Part shown: positions 29,365 through 38,111 of the stretch, one piece after another
Numbering within the stretch: position 1 is the first letter of the stretch
How the letters are laid out: the number at the start of each line of letters is the position of its first letter
Origin: Holophagales bacterium
GTDB taxonomy: Bacteria; Acidobacteriota; Thermoanaerobaculia; UBA5066
Direction: 5' to 3'
Length of the DNA stretch: 64,000 nucleotides
Assembly (NCBI GenBank): GCA_016716705.1
Contig: JADJVF010000008.1
Location: 132,194-196,193, forward strand
Notes under the pieces: model-generated
Told to the model about the DNA's origin: nothing
What the model saw: only the letters and a program-made list of their open reading frames with translations
Database searches by the model: none
Program-made: the position numbers and the translations under genes

Positions 29365-31251
29365 TCAGAACGAAAGCGAGAGGCCTCCGGCCATCTGGCG
29401 GTTCGGTCTCGGGTCCTCGAGCCCCTCCTGCCGACTTCCCAACGCGACGGAGAAGAGCGCCTGCCAGCGGGAACCGCTGCGCAGGATGCGGATCGGGATT
29501 TCCTGGGCGAGGGTCACGTCGATCGACTCGCGGCCGTTGCGGTACGCCTCCGCACCGGTTCCCAGATCCTGCTCGAGGAGGCGGTATCGGACGGAAACGG
29601 AGGTGCCGCTCGGGAGGACCTCGACGCGGGCGCTCGAGACCCAGTAACGAGCCTCGTTCGAGATCGTTCCAGTCCCCGTCCCGTCGCCGGACACGCGGCC
29701 GCCGAGGAGGGCGAGCCGCGTCGCAACGTTCTCTCTGACCGCAAACGTGATGGAGCCGGAGACCTCGTCCGCCACGTCCCCGGGGAAGAGGTAGAGGGCG
29801 TCGACGCGATCGATGAGGTCGGTGTCGAGCAGGAGCTGGAACGCCTCGGAGATCTCGCGGCGGCTCGCCTCGAGCTCGAGCCGTCCGGTCGAGTGTCCTT
29901 CGAGACGCGCTCCGGCCCGGTAGAGGGCCCGGGTGGCACGGATGAGGTCCGCGTCGTCGATGCCGACGATCCCGGAGACGAGGATTCCCGGAACGCGCTG
30001 CTCGAAGCGGCGCGAGGCAAACCCGTAGACGGTCAGCCCTTCGAGCGCTTCGACCGAGAGAGTCAGCTCGGGAGCCACGCCTCGCGAGGCGGCGGAGTAG
30101 TCGCCGGTCCCCCCCGCCTCGACGACGAGGGCGTCGAGGAGCCGGACGCCGGCGACGCCGCCGACGCGGGCCGCACGGTCGGGTCTCGGGTCGACGGCTC
30201 CGGAGGCTTCGGTGACGTCCGAACGATAGCCGACGTGCACCCTCACGAAGCGTCCCTCTCCGAGCTCGCTCCGGTACCGGGCGTCGACCTCGAGAGCGCT
30301 TCCCTCCCGGTGGAACAAGGCCTGCTGGAGCAACGCCGGCTCGAGGTTCCTGTGAGTCAGAAGCCGGGCGGAGACGGAGGCGCGGGAGCCGTTGGTCCGG
30401 CTGGCGGTCCAGTCCACCGAGTGGGCGTCCAGCCGGGCGTCGGCGCTCTCGAAGGTCGGAATCTCGCTCCTGCGGCTGGAGACGCGAATGGACTGTCCCT
30501 CGGACGGGAGGAGGTCCAGCGCGACGCTGGAGGCGCCGCCGACCATCTCCCCGGCCTGGGACAGTACCCGGTCGTACTCGCCCGAGAGACCCCACCGTAC
30601 GCCGCCGCCGAGGCTGCCGCCGATGTCGAGCGAGGTCTGGGTGCGGGCCCCGGCCCCCTCCGCCGCGAATCCGTGCAGCGAGGCGACGGAGCCTCGGAAC
30701 GGGAACGCCGCGGCGCTCGAGCGGGAGGCGGACGCCACGGCGGTCGGACCCGGGGATGGCGCAGGCGCGGGAGTACCCTCCGCGAATTCCTGGTCCCGGA
30801 GGACATCCCCGCCGAGGATCGTCCGGGCCGCCCACGGATCCAGAGCGCCACCGGGCCCGGCCGGGAGGACTCCCTGGCGGTCCCGGTCGAGGTCGAGGCG
30901 GACGAAGGAGAGGCTGTTGGCCGTCGCGCGGTGGAGAACCTGCGCAGAGGCGGACCGGAACCCCGGTACCGCTGCGAGGACGGAGTAGACCCCCGGCGTC
31001 GCGTTGGCGAGGCAGAAGGTCCCCTCGGCGTCGGTCTTCAGGATCCGGACGACGGAGGCTGCCGCTCCCGTGAGCCCTCGGACGACGAGGGAGACCCCGG
31101 CGAGGGGGACGCCGTCCGCGCGAAGGACGCCCGAGAGGGGAGCCGAGGATCCAGGTCCTTCGAGGGGCGCGCCCAGCGCCTGCGCGGCGAGAATTGCCGA
31201 GACGAAACCGGCGAGCACGGCCGGGCGAAGGGTCTTGGCGGAGCGCCTCAA
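29365..31251 (-). CDS. Predicted outer-membrane beta-barrel protein with N-terminal carboxypeptidase-regulatory-like domain
   Basis: A 628-residue exported protein. The signal peptide covers residues 10-28. Residues about 38-115 form a carboxypeptidase-regulatory-like beta-sandwich (GVPLAGVSLVVRG, DAEGTFCLANATPGVYSV). The rest is a long series of alternating amphipathic strands with many Arg/Tyr/Gly residues and it ends GGLSLSF, the aromatic-terminal pattern recognised by the BAM machinery. It resembles TonB-dependent-like porins, but I see no plug motif or TonB box. It is monocistronic; the downstream T-run (seven T on the minus strand near 29346) may be its terminator. Confidence 0.65.
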   Translation of the reverse strand: MRRSAKTLRPAVLAGFVSAILAAQALGAPLEGPGSSAPLSGVLRADGVPLAGVSLVVRGLTGAAASVVRILKTDAEGTFCLANATPGVYSVLAAVPGFRSASAQVLHRATANSLSFVRLDLDRDRQGVLPAGPGGALDPWAARTILGGDVLRDQEFAEGTPAPAPSPGPTAVASASRSSAAAFPFRGSVASLHGFAAEGAGARTQTSLDIGGSLGGGVRWGLSGEYDRVLSQAGEMVGGASSVALDLLPSEGQSIRVSSRRSEIPTFESADARLDAHSVDWTASRTNGSRASVSARLLTHRNLEPALLQQALFHREGSALEVDARYRSELGEGRFVRVHVGYRSDVTEASGAVDPRPDRAARVGGVAGVRLLDALVVEAGGTGDYSAASRGVAPELTLSVEALEGLTVYGFASRRFEQRVPGILVSGIVGIDDADLIRATRALYRAGARLEGHSTGRLELEASRREISEAFQLLLDTDLIDRVDALYLFPGDVADEVSGSITFAVRENVATRLALLGGRVSGDGTGTGTISNEARYWVSSARVEVLPSGTSVSVRYRLLEQDLGTGAEAYRNGRESIDVTLAQEIPIRILRSGSRWQALFSVALGSRQEGLEDPRPNRQMAGGLSLSF

Positions 31252-31348
31252 CTCACAGGACTCCGACCCTCGAAAGGGCGTTCCCGCTCATCATGGTCCT
31301 CAGTCCGGCCTGGCGTCAACCCGAACCGAAGGGATGACCACCATGGCG

Positions 31349-32263
31349 TCAGGACTGGGCCGGGCCCATTCCCAGGACCATCCGGACAGTGTGCCGGGCG
31401 ATCGACGGGTTCTCCTTGAGGCGCCGGAGGGAGTAGGCGTACCAGTCCCGGCCGTACGGCACGTAAACGCGAAGGCGGTGGCCGGCCTGCAGGATCGTCC
31501 GCCGGAGGAGCGGGTCGACGCCGAGAAGCATCTGGAATTCGTACCGATCGGGCGTCAGCTTCAGCCGGTCGATCGTGGCGAGCGCCTTCTGGACGCACGC
31601 CTCGTCGTGGGTCGCGATGCCGGCGTAGCAGCCCGCCGCGAGGTGCTTGTCGACGATTGCCGCGAAGTTCTCGATGACGACCTGGCGGTCCTTGAACGCG
31701 ATCTCGCGAGGTTCGACGTAGATCCCCTTGCAGATGCGCACGTTCATCCTGGCGGCGACGAGCCGGTCCATGTCCGCGAGCGTCCGGCGCATGTAGGCCT
31801 GCACGACGACGCCGACGCCCGGGAACTCGCTCTTCAGGTCGAGGACGAGCTGAAGGGTCTTCTCGGTGTAGGGCGAGTCCTCCATGTCGATCCGGACGAA
31901 CGTCCCGGACTCGGCGGCCTTCCGGCAGATGGCCCGGCAGTTCTCTCGCGCGAGCTGCGGGTCGATGGAGAGCCCGACGGCCGTCGGCTTGATGGAAACG
32001 TTGGCCACCAGGCGATTTGCGACGATCGTGTCGAGGACCCGGAGGTACTCGTCGCGCGTCTCCTCGGTCTGCTCACGCCGCGTGACGCTCTCGCCGAGGA
32101 CGTCGACGGTGGCCATCGCGCCCTCGTCCGCGAGCTCGCGCACGGTGCGGACGGCGTCGTCGAGCGTCTCGCCTGCGACATAGCGGCGGGCGAACCGGCG
32201 GACGACGGTCTTCGGAACGAACGGCAGCGTGCCGACGACGAGGCGATCGAAGAGTGAGCTCAT
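31349..32263 (-). CDS. Proline dehydrogenase
   Basis: A 304-residue FAD enzyme of the monofunctional PRODH type that oxidises proline to pyrroline-5-carboxylate and passes electrons to quinone. The TIM-barrel pattern is clear: NVSIKPTAVGL, RIDMEDSPY, VVVQAYMRRT, RICKGIYVEP, IATHDE and the substrate-carboxylate Arg pair in DWYAYSLRRLKENP. It carries no P5C dehydrogenase fusion, and that gene is not in the window. The ATG overlaps the comF stop as ATGA, so it is the second gene of a comF-PRODH pair. Confidence 0.95.
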   Translation of the reverse strand: MSSLFDRLVVGTLPFVPKTVVRRFARRYVAGETLDDAVRTVRELADEGAMATVDVLGESVTRREQTEETRDEYLRVLDTIVANRLVANVSIKPTAVGLSIDPQLARENCRAICRKAAESGTFVRIDMEDSPYTEKTLQLVLDLKSEFPGVGVVVQAYMRRTLADMDRLVAARMNVRICKGIYVEPREIAFKDRQVVIENFAAIVDKHLAAGCYAGIATHDEACVQKALATIDRLKLTPDRYEFQMLLGVDPLLRRTILQAGHRLRVYVPYGRDWYAYSLRRLKENPSIARHTVRMVLGMGPAQS

Positions 32264-33023
32264 GCGGTCTCCGTCAGGGCGTGGGGCAGGGCCTCGGTCT
32301 CGGGGGTCCGGGCCAGGACGAGGAGGTCGACGTGCGCGGCCCCGGCGGCTCGCAGGGTGCGGGCGGCTTCGAAGGCGGTGGCGCCGGTGGTCATGACGTC
32401 GTCCACGAGGAGGAGGTGGGCCCCGCGCGCGGACGGCGAGGAGCGGAAGGCGCCGTGAACGTTTCGCCGGCGCTCGGCGGCGGGAAGGGCCGACTGCGGC
32501 GGCGCTTCCCGGACCCGCGACAGGAGAGCTCGGAGGGGCCGTCCGAGCTGCCGCGCGACTTCCTCCGCGAGGAGACCCCCGGGGTCGTAGCCGCGGTCGC
32601 GATTCCTCCGGGTCGTGGAGGGGACCGGAACGACGGCGCCGGACGCCGGTCGAGACCCCGGGCCCGGGCGGTTGCGGCCATGAGGGCGCCGGCGGGTGCG
32701 GCGAGGATGTCGTGCCCCCGGAACTTCAGGGCGTGGACGAGCCTGCGGGCCACGCCCTCGTACCGCACGACCGCGGCCGTCCGCGACACGGGAGACGCGC
32801 CCCCATGACAGGCGCGGCAGAGGGGCGCCGCGGACGGGAGGGCGCAGGCCCGGCACGCGTCGTCCCCGTCGAGGAAGGGAAGCGCCTCCCAGCACGCGCG
32901 GCAGAGGCCGCCGCCTCCCACGCCGCGCCGGGCGGCGCCGCAGGAGGCGCAGCACGACGGGAACAGGAAGTGGAGGAGGGCCCGCCCGGGGAGGAGGGAC
33001 GCGGTCCCGAAAGCGCCCGCCAC
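32260..33023 (-). CDS. comF: ComF family amidophosphoribosyltransferase, frameshifted
   Basis: ComF-like protein for DNA uptake: a four-Cys zinc ribbon at the N-terminus (FPSCCASCG, LCRACWEAL, ACRACALP, LCRACHGG) and a phosphoribosyltransferase domain with the PRPP loop LLVDDVMTTGAT. The two halves are in different frames: the first reads to RARGLDR, the second resumes at ASGAVVPVPSTTRRNRDRGYDP. One base is missing near 32646-32647, a CC that should be CCC. The restored protein has about 254 residues. GTG 33023 is chosen since it puts the zinc ribbon near the N-terminus as in other ComF proteins; ATG 33074 is possible. Confidence 0.85.
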
Positions 33024-33113
33024 GGGCGGAATTCTAGACGAGACGGGTCGCGCCTCCGTAAGCCGGACATGCACATTGACGCCCCTTTCAGCGTCCCTCT
33101 ATCCTGCTGCAGG

Positions 33114-33683
33114 ATGAAAGCCCCCCGCCCCCCGCGTCTTGCGCGCGCTGCCCTCCTCTCCCTTCTCTCCGCCGCATCCGTCCTCGTCGGTCCCTCTGCC
33201 TTCGCCCAGACCTTCGCCGTCGGGGCGGGCGGGGGAATCCTGAACGACACGGGATCGGCCGCGAACCTGGAGAACTTCTCCACCGGCGCCGGTTACGGCT
33301 TCGTCGAGATGACGCTCGAGCCGGGAGTTCGCATGCAGGCGCGCTACACGCGCATGCGGCTTCCCCCATCGGCCGAGAACGGGCCGGACATCGACGTCGA
33401 CGCGGCGACGTTGACGATCGCCTATCTCTTCAAGGAAGACTGGTGGCAGGCCGGCTTCGTCATGGGGGGAGGCGGGTACTTCCTGAACCCGAAGGACCCT
33501 GGTCCCGGGCAGGTCGCGACCGACCCTTCCGAGTCCGTATTCGGCCTGAACGGTGGATTGCTGACCGTCTTCACGGTAAACCGCAAGATCGACATCCGAC
33601 TGGAGGCCGTCGGGCACCTCATGCGGGACGCGTCCAGCCGGAAGCCGATCATCGTCTCTGCTGCCGTCGCCTGGAAATTCTGA
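33114..33683 (+). CDS. Small outer-membrane beta-barrel protein
   Basis: A 189-residue exported protein with a signal peptide (residues 8-26, ending FAQ). The mature part is strand-rich (FAVGAGGGILNDTG, YGFVEMTLEPGVRMQARYTRM, ATLTIAYLFKED, WWQAGFVMGGGGYF) and ends AAVAWKF, an aromatic last residue, like eight-stranded OmpW/OmpA-type barrels. ATG 33114 is preferred since upstream frame is the comF shadow. It is followed at once by a very stable hairpin and is monocistronic. No specific function recognised. Confidence 0.75.
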   Translation: MKAPRPPRLARAALLSLLSAASVLVGPSAFAQTFAVGAGGGILNDTGSAANLENFSTGAGYGFVEMTLEPGVRMQARYTRMRLPPSAENGPDIDVDAATLTIAYLFKEDWWQAGFVMGGGGYFLNPKDPGPGQVATDPSESVFGLNGGLLTVFTVNRKIDIRLEAVGHLMRDASSRKPIIVSAAVAWKF

Positions 33684-33699
33684 CGGGAATGGCGGGGTT

Positions 33700-33726
33700 C
33701 CCGCCCGACCTCTGGGGTCGGGCGGG
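33700..33726 (+). terminator. Strong hairpin after the barrel-protein gene
   Basis: CCCGCCCGACC (33700-33710) and GGTCGGGCGGG (33716-33726) form an 11-base perfect stem with a five-base loop, 17 bases after the stop codon. There is no T-run after it, so it may act as a transcript end protector or need Rho. Confidence 0.6.
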
Positions 33727-33783
33727 AAGTGCGGCGGTGGGGTATTCCTGGTGGGGCTGATGTGAGGGGTATTGGGTGGTGGG

Positions 33784-33810
33784 CCCGCTGGCGGGGAGCC
33801 AGCGGGGCTT
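33784..33810 (+). terminator. Second hairpin with short T-run
   Basis: CCCGCTGGC (33784-33792) pairs with GCCAGCGGG (33798-33806) around a five-base loop, followed by GCTTT. It lies about 57 bases after the previous hairpin and probably forms a tandem terminator. Confidence 0.5.
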
Positions 33811-34064
33811 TACGGGCGGGTTTTGAAGATCTGACGCCACCATTGGCGTTGGAGTCTGTCTTTGATCTCCTGCCTTCTCTTACGCAATCGAAATGCCACC
33901 GGATTGACGACGCGCTTCCGTCTCCCGGTGGGCCAGCTGAAAGGGCTTTCGCCAACCCCGCTCGGTCCGGTTGTGTGAGCGATGTCCCATATCGAGTCCA
34001 GGCGTGGATCATTTCGGCACCCGGTCTACCAGAATGGCACCGGTCGGCCTGAGACTCGGTCGAG
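33811..34064. other. Intergenic region with no recognised gene
   Basis: The whole gap between the barrel protein (ends 33683) and the Lrp regulator (ends 34065) is about 380 bases. After the two hairpins the remaining 254 bases have only short open frames without a start signal or protein-like composition, and noticeably more A/T than the flanking genes. I see nothing more specific. Confidence 0.5.
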
Positions 34065-34514
34065 TCAGGTGACGGGGATGAGCGTCGAGTCTTTCTTTAT
34101 CGAGAGAGAGAGATCGACCCGCGTCCGAACGACGCCCCGGATCGTCTGGATCCGTTCCCTGAGGACGGACTCGAGCTGCTCCAGGTCCCGTGCGCGGACC
34201 TTCAGCCGGTAGCCGTAGTCGCCGGAGATCGCGTAGCACTCCTGGACGGAAAGGAGATTCTCGATCTCGTCGAGGAAGGTGCGTTCGAAGCTCGGATGCT
34301 CGAGCTGGACGTCGACGTGCGCGACCGCGGCCATGCCGACCTGCCGGGGGTCGAGCAGCGCGGTGAAGCGCCGGATGAACCCGCGGGTCTCGAGCTTCTT
34401 GATCCGCTCGTTGACCGAGGGCGTCGTCAGACCGACGTTCTCAGCGATGCGCGCCTGGGAGATTTTCCCGTCGCGCTGGAGCATGTCGAGGATCTGGCGG
34501 TCGATCTCATCCAT
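34065..34514 (-). CDS. Lrp/AsnC family transcriptional regulator
   Basis: A 149-residue regulator. Residues 3-60 form the winged HTH (DEIDRQILDMLQRDGKIS, VGLTTPSVNERIKKLE) and residues 65-145 the RAM ligand-binding/oligomerisation domain (VDVQLEHPSF, ISGDYGYRLKVRARD). Lrp-type proteins respond to amino acids. The start codon lies inside a long inverted repeat (34511-34556) that looks like an autoregulatory operator. It lies 72 bases after glgC on the same strand; proline dehydrogenase at 31.3 kb is a plausible but unproven target. Confidence 0.93.
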   Translation of the reverse strand: MDEIDRQILDMLQRDGKISQARIAENVGLTTPSVNERIKKLETRGFIRRFTALLDPRQVGMAAVAHVDVQLEHPSFERTFLDEIENLLSVQECYAISGDYGYRLKVRARDLEQLESVLRERIQTIRGVVRTRVDLSLSIKKDSTLIPVT

Positions 34515-34556
34515 ATAAAATTCGGGGAGGTGGGGAAACCTCCGAACTTTATATGG
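34511..34556. repeat. Inverted repeat over the lrp start codon
   Basis: CCATATAAA (34511-34519) is repeated inverted as TTTATATGG (34548-34556), and inside them TTCGGGGAGGT faces ACCTCCGAA, so nearly the whole 46-base span is dyad-symmetric with a two-base bulge. Its arms supply both AT-rich flanks and a ribosome-binding-like GAGG/CCTC. The size and position fit an Lrp-family operator used for autorepression. Confidence 0.6.
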
Positions 34557-34586
34557 AGATGCGGGACTATTTGCAAGCCTTTTTGA

Positions 34587-35834
34587 TCAGGGTGGAGGAA
34601 CTACCACACCCTTTGGAAGAACGACAACGCCTCCCTCCGAGACATGGAATCGCCTCCGGTCGCTCTCCGGGTCGAATCCAATCTCTGTCTGAGGAGGGAT
34701 CTTGACCCCCTTGTCGACGACGACTCTCCGCAGCCGCGCATGGCGCCCGACGTCGACGCCGTCCATCAGGACGCACTCTTCGACGCGCGAGTAGGAGTTG
34801 ATCCTCACGCGCGGGAACAGGATCGAACGATGGACCGTTCCGCCGGAGACGATGCAGCCGTCGGCGACCATCGAATCGGTCGCGACGCCCGTCCGGTTCG
34901 AGGCCGGATCGGCGAAGACGAACTTTGCAGGCGGCAGGTGCGGAGAGAGAGTCTTCAGCGCCCACTTCGCGTTGTAGAGGTTCAGCGGAGGGGTCACCGA
35001 GATCAGGTCCATCGACGCCTCCCAGTAGGAGTCGACGGTTCCGATGTCGCGCCAGTAGGGGGCGAGCTCCTCGTCGCCGGGAACGCTGCTCAGGGAGAAG
35101 TCGTAGGCGTAGACGGAGGCGCCACCGGCGAGGAGGGCCGGGATGATCGTCTTCCCGAAGTCGTGCGACGTGTCCTGCAGGGCGTCGTTCTCGAGACCTT
35201 CCCGGAGCACCTTCGGGCGGAAGATGTAGTTCCCCATCGAGGCGAGGGCGAATCCGGGCGCGCCGGGAATCTCCCGAGGGCTCTTCGGCTTTTCCTCGAA
35301 GCCGGTCACGCGTCCCCGTTCGTCGACCTCGAGGACTCCGAATCGCGAGGCCTCCGCGAGCGGTACGGGAAAAGCGGCGATCGTGAGGTCGTGGTCTCCG
35401 TCCTCGTGGAGCGCGAGCATCGGGTTGACGTCCATGACGTAGACGTGATCGCCCCCGAAGACGCAGACCTGGGACGGCTCCTCGTCGAAGATGAGGTCGA
35501 GGTTCTGGTAGACGGCGTCGGCCGTGCCCCGGAACCAGTGAGGTCCGCGCCGCATCTGGGCGGGGACCGGGTCGACGAACTGGCCGATCTCCGGGTTCAG
35601 GCGCCACGCCCGGACGAGGTGCTCGATGAGGGAGTTCGACTTGAACTGCGTGAGCACCTTGATCTTCATCAGCCCCGAATTGACGAGGTTGTTGAGGACG
35701 AAGTCGACGATCCGGTACCGGCCGCCGAAGGGGACCGCGGGCTTGGCGCGGTCTCGCGTGAGCGGATAGAGACGTTCTCCCATCCCGCCGGCCAGGACGA
35801 TCGAAAGGACGTCGCGGTACTGCAGGATCTTCAA
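34587..35834 (-). CDS. glgC: Glucose-1-phosphate adenylyltransferase
   Basis: A 415-residue enzyme that makes ADP-glucose for glycogen. The nucleotide-binding loop is LAGGMGERLYPLTRDRAKPAVPFGG (positions about 14-38), followed by the allosteric and catalytic segments WFRGTADAVYQN, VFGGDHVYVMD, GFEEKPK and the C-terminal left-handed beta-helix. The start is TTG 35834 with GAGG five bases before it; no ATG fits. It is divergent from the DnaJ-like gene. No other glg gene is in the window. Confidence 0.95.
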   Translation of the reverse strand: MKILQYRDVLSIVLAGGMGERLYPLTRDRAKPAVPFGGRYRIVDFVLNNLVNSGLMKIKVLTQFKSNSLIEHLVRAWRLNPEIGQFVDPVPAQMRRGPHWFRGTADAVYQNLDLIFDEEPSQVCVFGGDHVYVMDVNPMLALHEDGDHDLTIAAFPVPLAEASRFGVLEVDERGRVTGFEEKPKSPREIPGAPGFALASMGNYIFRPKVLREGLENDALQDTSHDFGKTIIPALLAGGASVYAYDFSLSSVPGDEELAPYWRDIGTVDSYWEASMDLISVTPPLNLYNAKWALKTLSPHLPPAKFVFADPASNRTGVATDSMVADGCIVSGGTVHRSILFPRVRINSYSRVEECVLMDGVDVGRHARLRRVVVDKGVKIPPQTEIGFDPESDRRRFHVSEGGVVVLPKGVVVPPP

Positions 35835-35919
35835 GGGGACCTCGTGGTTTCGTCCATTCTAGAGGCCGCGGAAACAAAGTGCCCGTCCGGACGCTGCCGT
35901 TTCCCCTATTCTCTCCGGT

Positions 35920-36945
35920 ATGGCGATGAAGGATCCGTACGAGGTCCTCGGCGTTTCACGCACGGCGAGCGACGCGGAGATCAAGAAGGCGTACCGGCGC
36001 CTCGCGAGGAAGTCCCACCCGGACGTGAATCTCGGCGACGCGGGCGCGCACAAGCGCTTCCAGGAGATCGCGGCCGCCTACGAGATCCTGAAGGACCCCA
36101 GGAAGAAGGAGCGGTACGACCGCTTCGGAGAAACGGGCGAAGCGCCCGAGCCCTCCGCCGGGCCGCCCCGCGGCGGACCCTGGGCGCAGCAGGGGCCGTT
36201 CGGCCGGGACTTCCGCAAGACGTCGCCCGGAGGGGGCACTCCCGGCGGGGGTGGTTTCCGATGGTCGGGAGACGTCTCCGATCTCTTCTCCGATCTCTTT
36301 TCGGGGGGAGGCGCCGGGATCGGCCTCGGCGAGGACGAGGACGCCGCCGCTGCCATCACGATCCCGTTCCGCGACGCCGTCCTCGGCGGCACCGTTTCGT
36401 TCTCGGCGCGTATTCCGCGCCGGTGCAGCCGCTGCCGCGGGACCGGGCACCTGGCAAAGGCGGCGTGCCCGGCCTGCCACGGCTCGGGCTCGCTCGTCGA
36501 GACGGAGAGCCTGACGGTTCGCATTCCCGCGGGCGTCGACACCGGTGCGCGCATCCGGGTCCCGGGCAAGGGCCGGACGGAGAACGGTGATCTCTACCTC
36601 GCGATCACCGTAGAAAAGCACCCGTACTTCAATCGCGAAGGCGACGACATCGTCGCCGAGGTCCCGGTCACCGTTCCCGAGGCCTACCTCGGCGCCGAGA
36701 TCGAGGTGCCCACCGTCAAGGGCCCGGTCCGGGCGCGGATTCCCGCCGGAACGGCCTCGGGTCAGCGGTTTCGTCTGAAGGGGCGGGGTATCGAGAACCT
36801 CCGCACCGGTACGACGGGGGACCATTACTACCGGGTCCGCGTCGTCGTGCCGACCGTCCAGACCGAGGAGGGCCGTCACCTCGTCGAGGCGCTCGGGAAG
36901 CTCTATGCCCGGGACCTCCGAGCCGACCTTCCACGGGGACTTTAG
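35920..36945 (+). CDS. DnaJ-like cochaperone with only two CXXC zinc repeats
   Basis: A 341-residue J-protein. The J domain covers residues 4-68 with HPD at 33-35, followed by a Gly/Pro/Phe-rich linker to about residue 135. The two C-terminal beta-sandwich substrate domains are present (TIPFRDAVLGGT, VEVPVTVPEAYLG, GRGIENLRTGTTGDHYYRVRV). Between them, DnaJ normally has four CXXCXGXG repeats; here there are only two (C169-C172 and C183-C186), enough for one zinc. So it is intermediate between DnaJ (type I) and CbpA (type II). No dnaK or grpE is adjacent. Confidence 0.9.
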   Translation: MAMKDPYEVLGVSRTASDAEIKKAYRRLARKSHPDVNLGDAGAHKRFQEIAAAYEILKDPRKKERYDRFGETGEAPEPSAGPPRGGPWAQQGPFGRDFRKTSPGGGTPGGGGFRWSGDVSDLFSDLFSGGGAGIGLGEDEDAAAAITIPFRDAVLGGTVSFSARIPRRCSRCRGTGHLAKAACPACHGSGSLVETESLTVRIPAGVDTGARIRVPGKGRTENGDLYLAITVEKHPYFNREGDDIVAEVPVTVPEAYLGAEIEVPTVKGPVRARIPAGTASGQRFRLKGRGIENLRTGTTGDHYYRVRVVVPTVQTEEGRHLVEALGKLYARDLRADLPRGL

Positions 36946-36953
36946 AAAAGCGA

Positions 36954-36977
36954 AACGCCCCGGCGGACCGGGGCGTT
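36954..36977. terminator. Bidirectional hairpin between convergent genes
   Basis: AACGCCCCGG (36954-36963) and CCGGGGCGTT (36968-36977) form a 10-base perfect stem with a four-base loop, just after the DnaJ-like stop. On the minus strand it is followed by TCGCTTTTC, so it best terminates the gene at 37001. Confidence 0.7.
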
Positions 36978-37000
36978 CGAGGACCGGCAGCGGGCCGGCG

Positions 37001-38101
37001 TCAGTTCTTCTCTGCGAGAGCCTTCACGAGGGCGGCTGCCTTCTCCGCGGAGAAGTCGGGCCGCAGGGCGAGGCGCCGCGGCGACGCGCCCTCGGGGTCG
37101 TCGGATCTCACGAAGCGCAGCGCGCCATCGTCCACCCAGTGGAAAGTCGTGACGCCCGCCTGCGAGATCGTGGCTCCGATCTCCGAGGAGGTGGTCATGC
37201 TCAGCGGAATCCGCCCGCCGCCGCCCGAGCGGCCGATCGGGAAGTGGGCGCGGGCCCAATCCTCGGGCGGAACCTTCGTGGAGCCCGGAGGAGAGATCTT
37301 GACGAGGTCGTCGGGGAAGCCGATGCGAAGGACCTGCTGCGTGCGCGTGAAGAGGTTCGCGAACGTCACGAGGACGCCGCCGTTCGAAGCCGGATCGGCC
37401 TGGACGCCGGGGTGCGAGTAGGCCGACGTCGGATAACCGCTCGAATCCGTCGGTCCTTCGGCGCCCGCGAGCGCGTTCAGGTTCCAGGCCTGGACGGAAT
37501 CGGTCCGGAACTCGCCGTCCTCGACGAAGATGGGTGCGTACCGGGCCTGCGACGGTCCGCTCTCCTCCCACCAGACCAGGGAGAAGATCGATCGGGTCTT
37601 CGTGACGATCGCCCCGTCCTCGCCGAAGGTGACGTAACGCTGCCGGGTCACGACGACCTTCGGGTTGATCGAGAGGTAGTACTGGCCGAGGTTCGAGACG
37701 ATGTCCTGCGCGTACCAGACCCCGTGGCGGCGCACCGCGACGTGCATGTCGGCCGCGATGCCGCGGGATTTCGTGAAGGCGACGAAGAGCGTTCCGGTCG
37801 TCTCCTCGAACTCGACGGAGACGGAGCCCTCGCGTTCGTAGTCGGCCGTGCCGTCGATCAGCTCGAGGCGGGACGGCTGGCCCGAGGGGGAGATGCGGAG
37901 GGCGAGGGCCGGCATCGTCGTCTCGGGCGCGCCGCCGGGGAGCGGGATGAGGTCGCCGTAGTTCGCCGGGAAGACCTCGTAGAGAGTGCCGTCCGCCGCC
38001 ACCACCGCGCTGTCGGCGAAGGCCGGAGCGCAGAGGAGGGCTCCCGCGAAAGCGACGGCTGCGGCGAGGGGGCGGAAGAGGGCGAGACGCGAACGGCTCA
38101 T
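37001..38101 (-). CDS. Exported protein of unknown function (Xre-TPR operon, third gene)
   Basis: A 366-residue protein with a signal peptide (LAAAVAFAGALLCAPAFA, cleavage before DSAVV). The mature part is rich in beta strands and aromatic/Asp turns (LYEVFPANYGDL, HVAVRRHGVWYAQDIV, YYLSINPKVVVTRQRYVTFGE) and resembles WD/sialidase-like propeller or lipoprotein repeats, without a motif I can name. ATG 38101 is chosen since GAGGTGA lies upstream; GTG 38110 is possible. It follows the TPR gene by 10 bases and ends at the hairpin 36954-36977. Confidence 0.7.
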   Translation of the reverse strand: MSRSRLALFRPLAAAVAFAGALLCAPAFADSAVVAADGTLYEVFPANYGDLIPLPGGAPETTMPALALRISPSGQPSRLELIDGTADYEREGSVSVEFEETTGTLFVAFTKSRGIAADMHVAVRRHGVWYAQDIVSNLGQYYLSINPKVVVTRQRYVTFGEDGAIVTKTRSIFSLVWWEESGPSQARYAPIFVEDGEFRTDSVQAWNLNALAGAEGPTDSSGYPTSAYSHPGVQADPASNGGVLVTFANLFTRTQQVLRIGFPDDLVKISPPGSTKVPPEDWARAHFPIGRSGGGGRIPLSMTTSSEIGATISQAGVTTFHWVDDGALRFVRSDDPEGASPRRLALRPDFSAEKAAALVKALAEKN

Positions 38102-38111
38102 GGCGCTCACC

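Noticed and set aside
33684..34064. Possible small RNA or gene in the gap
   Set aside because: Only hairpins and short frames; nothing distinctive in structure or composition.
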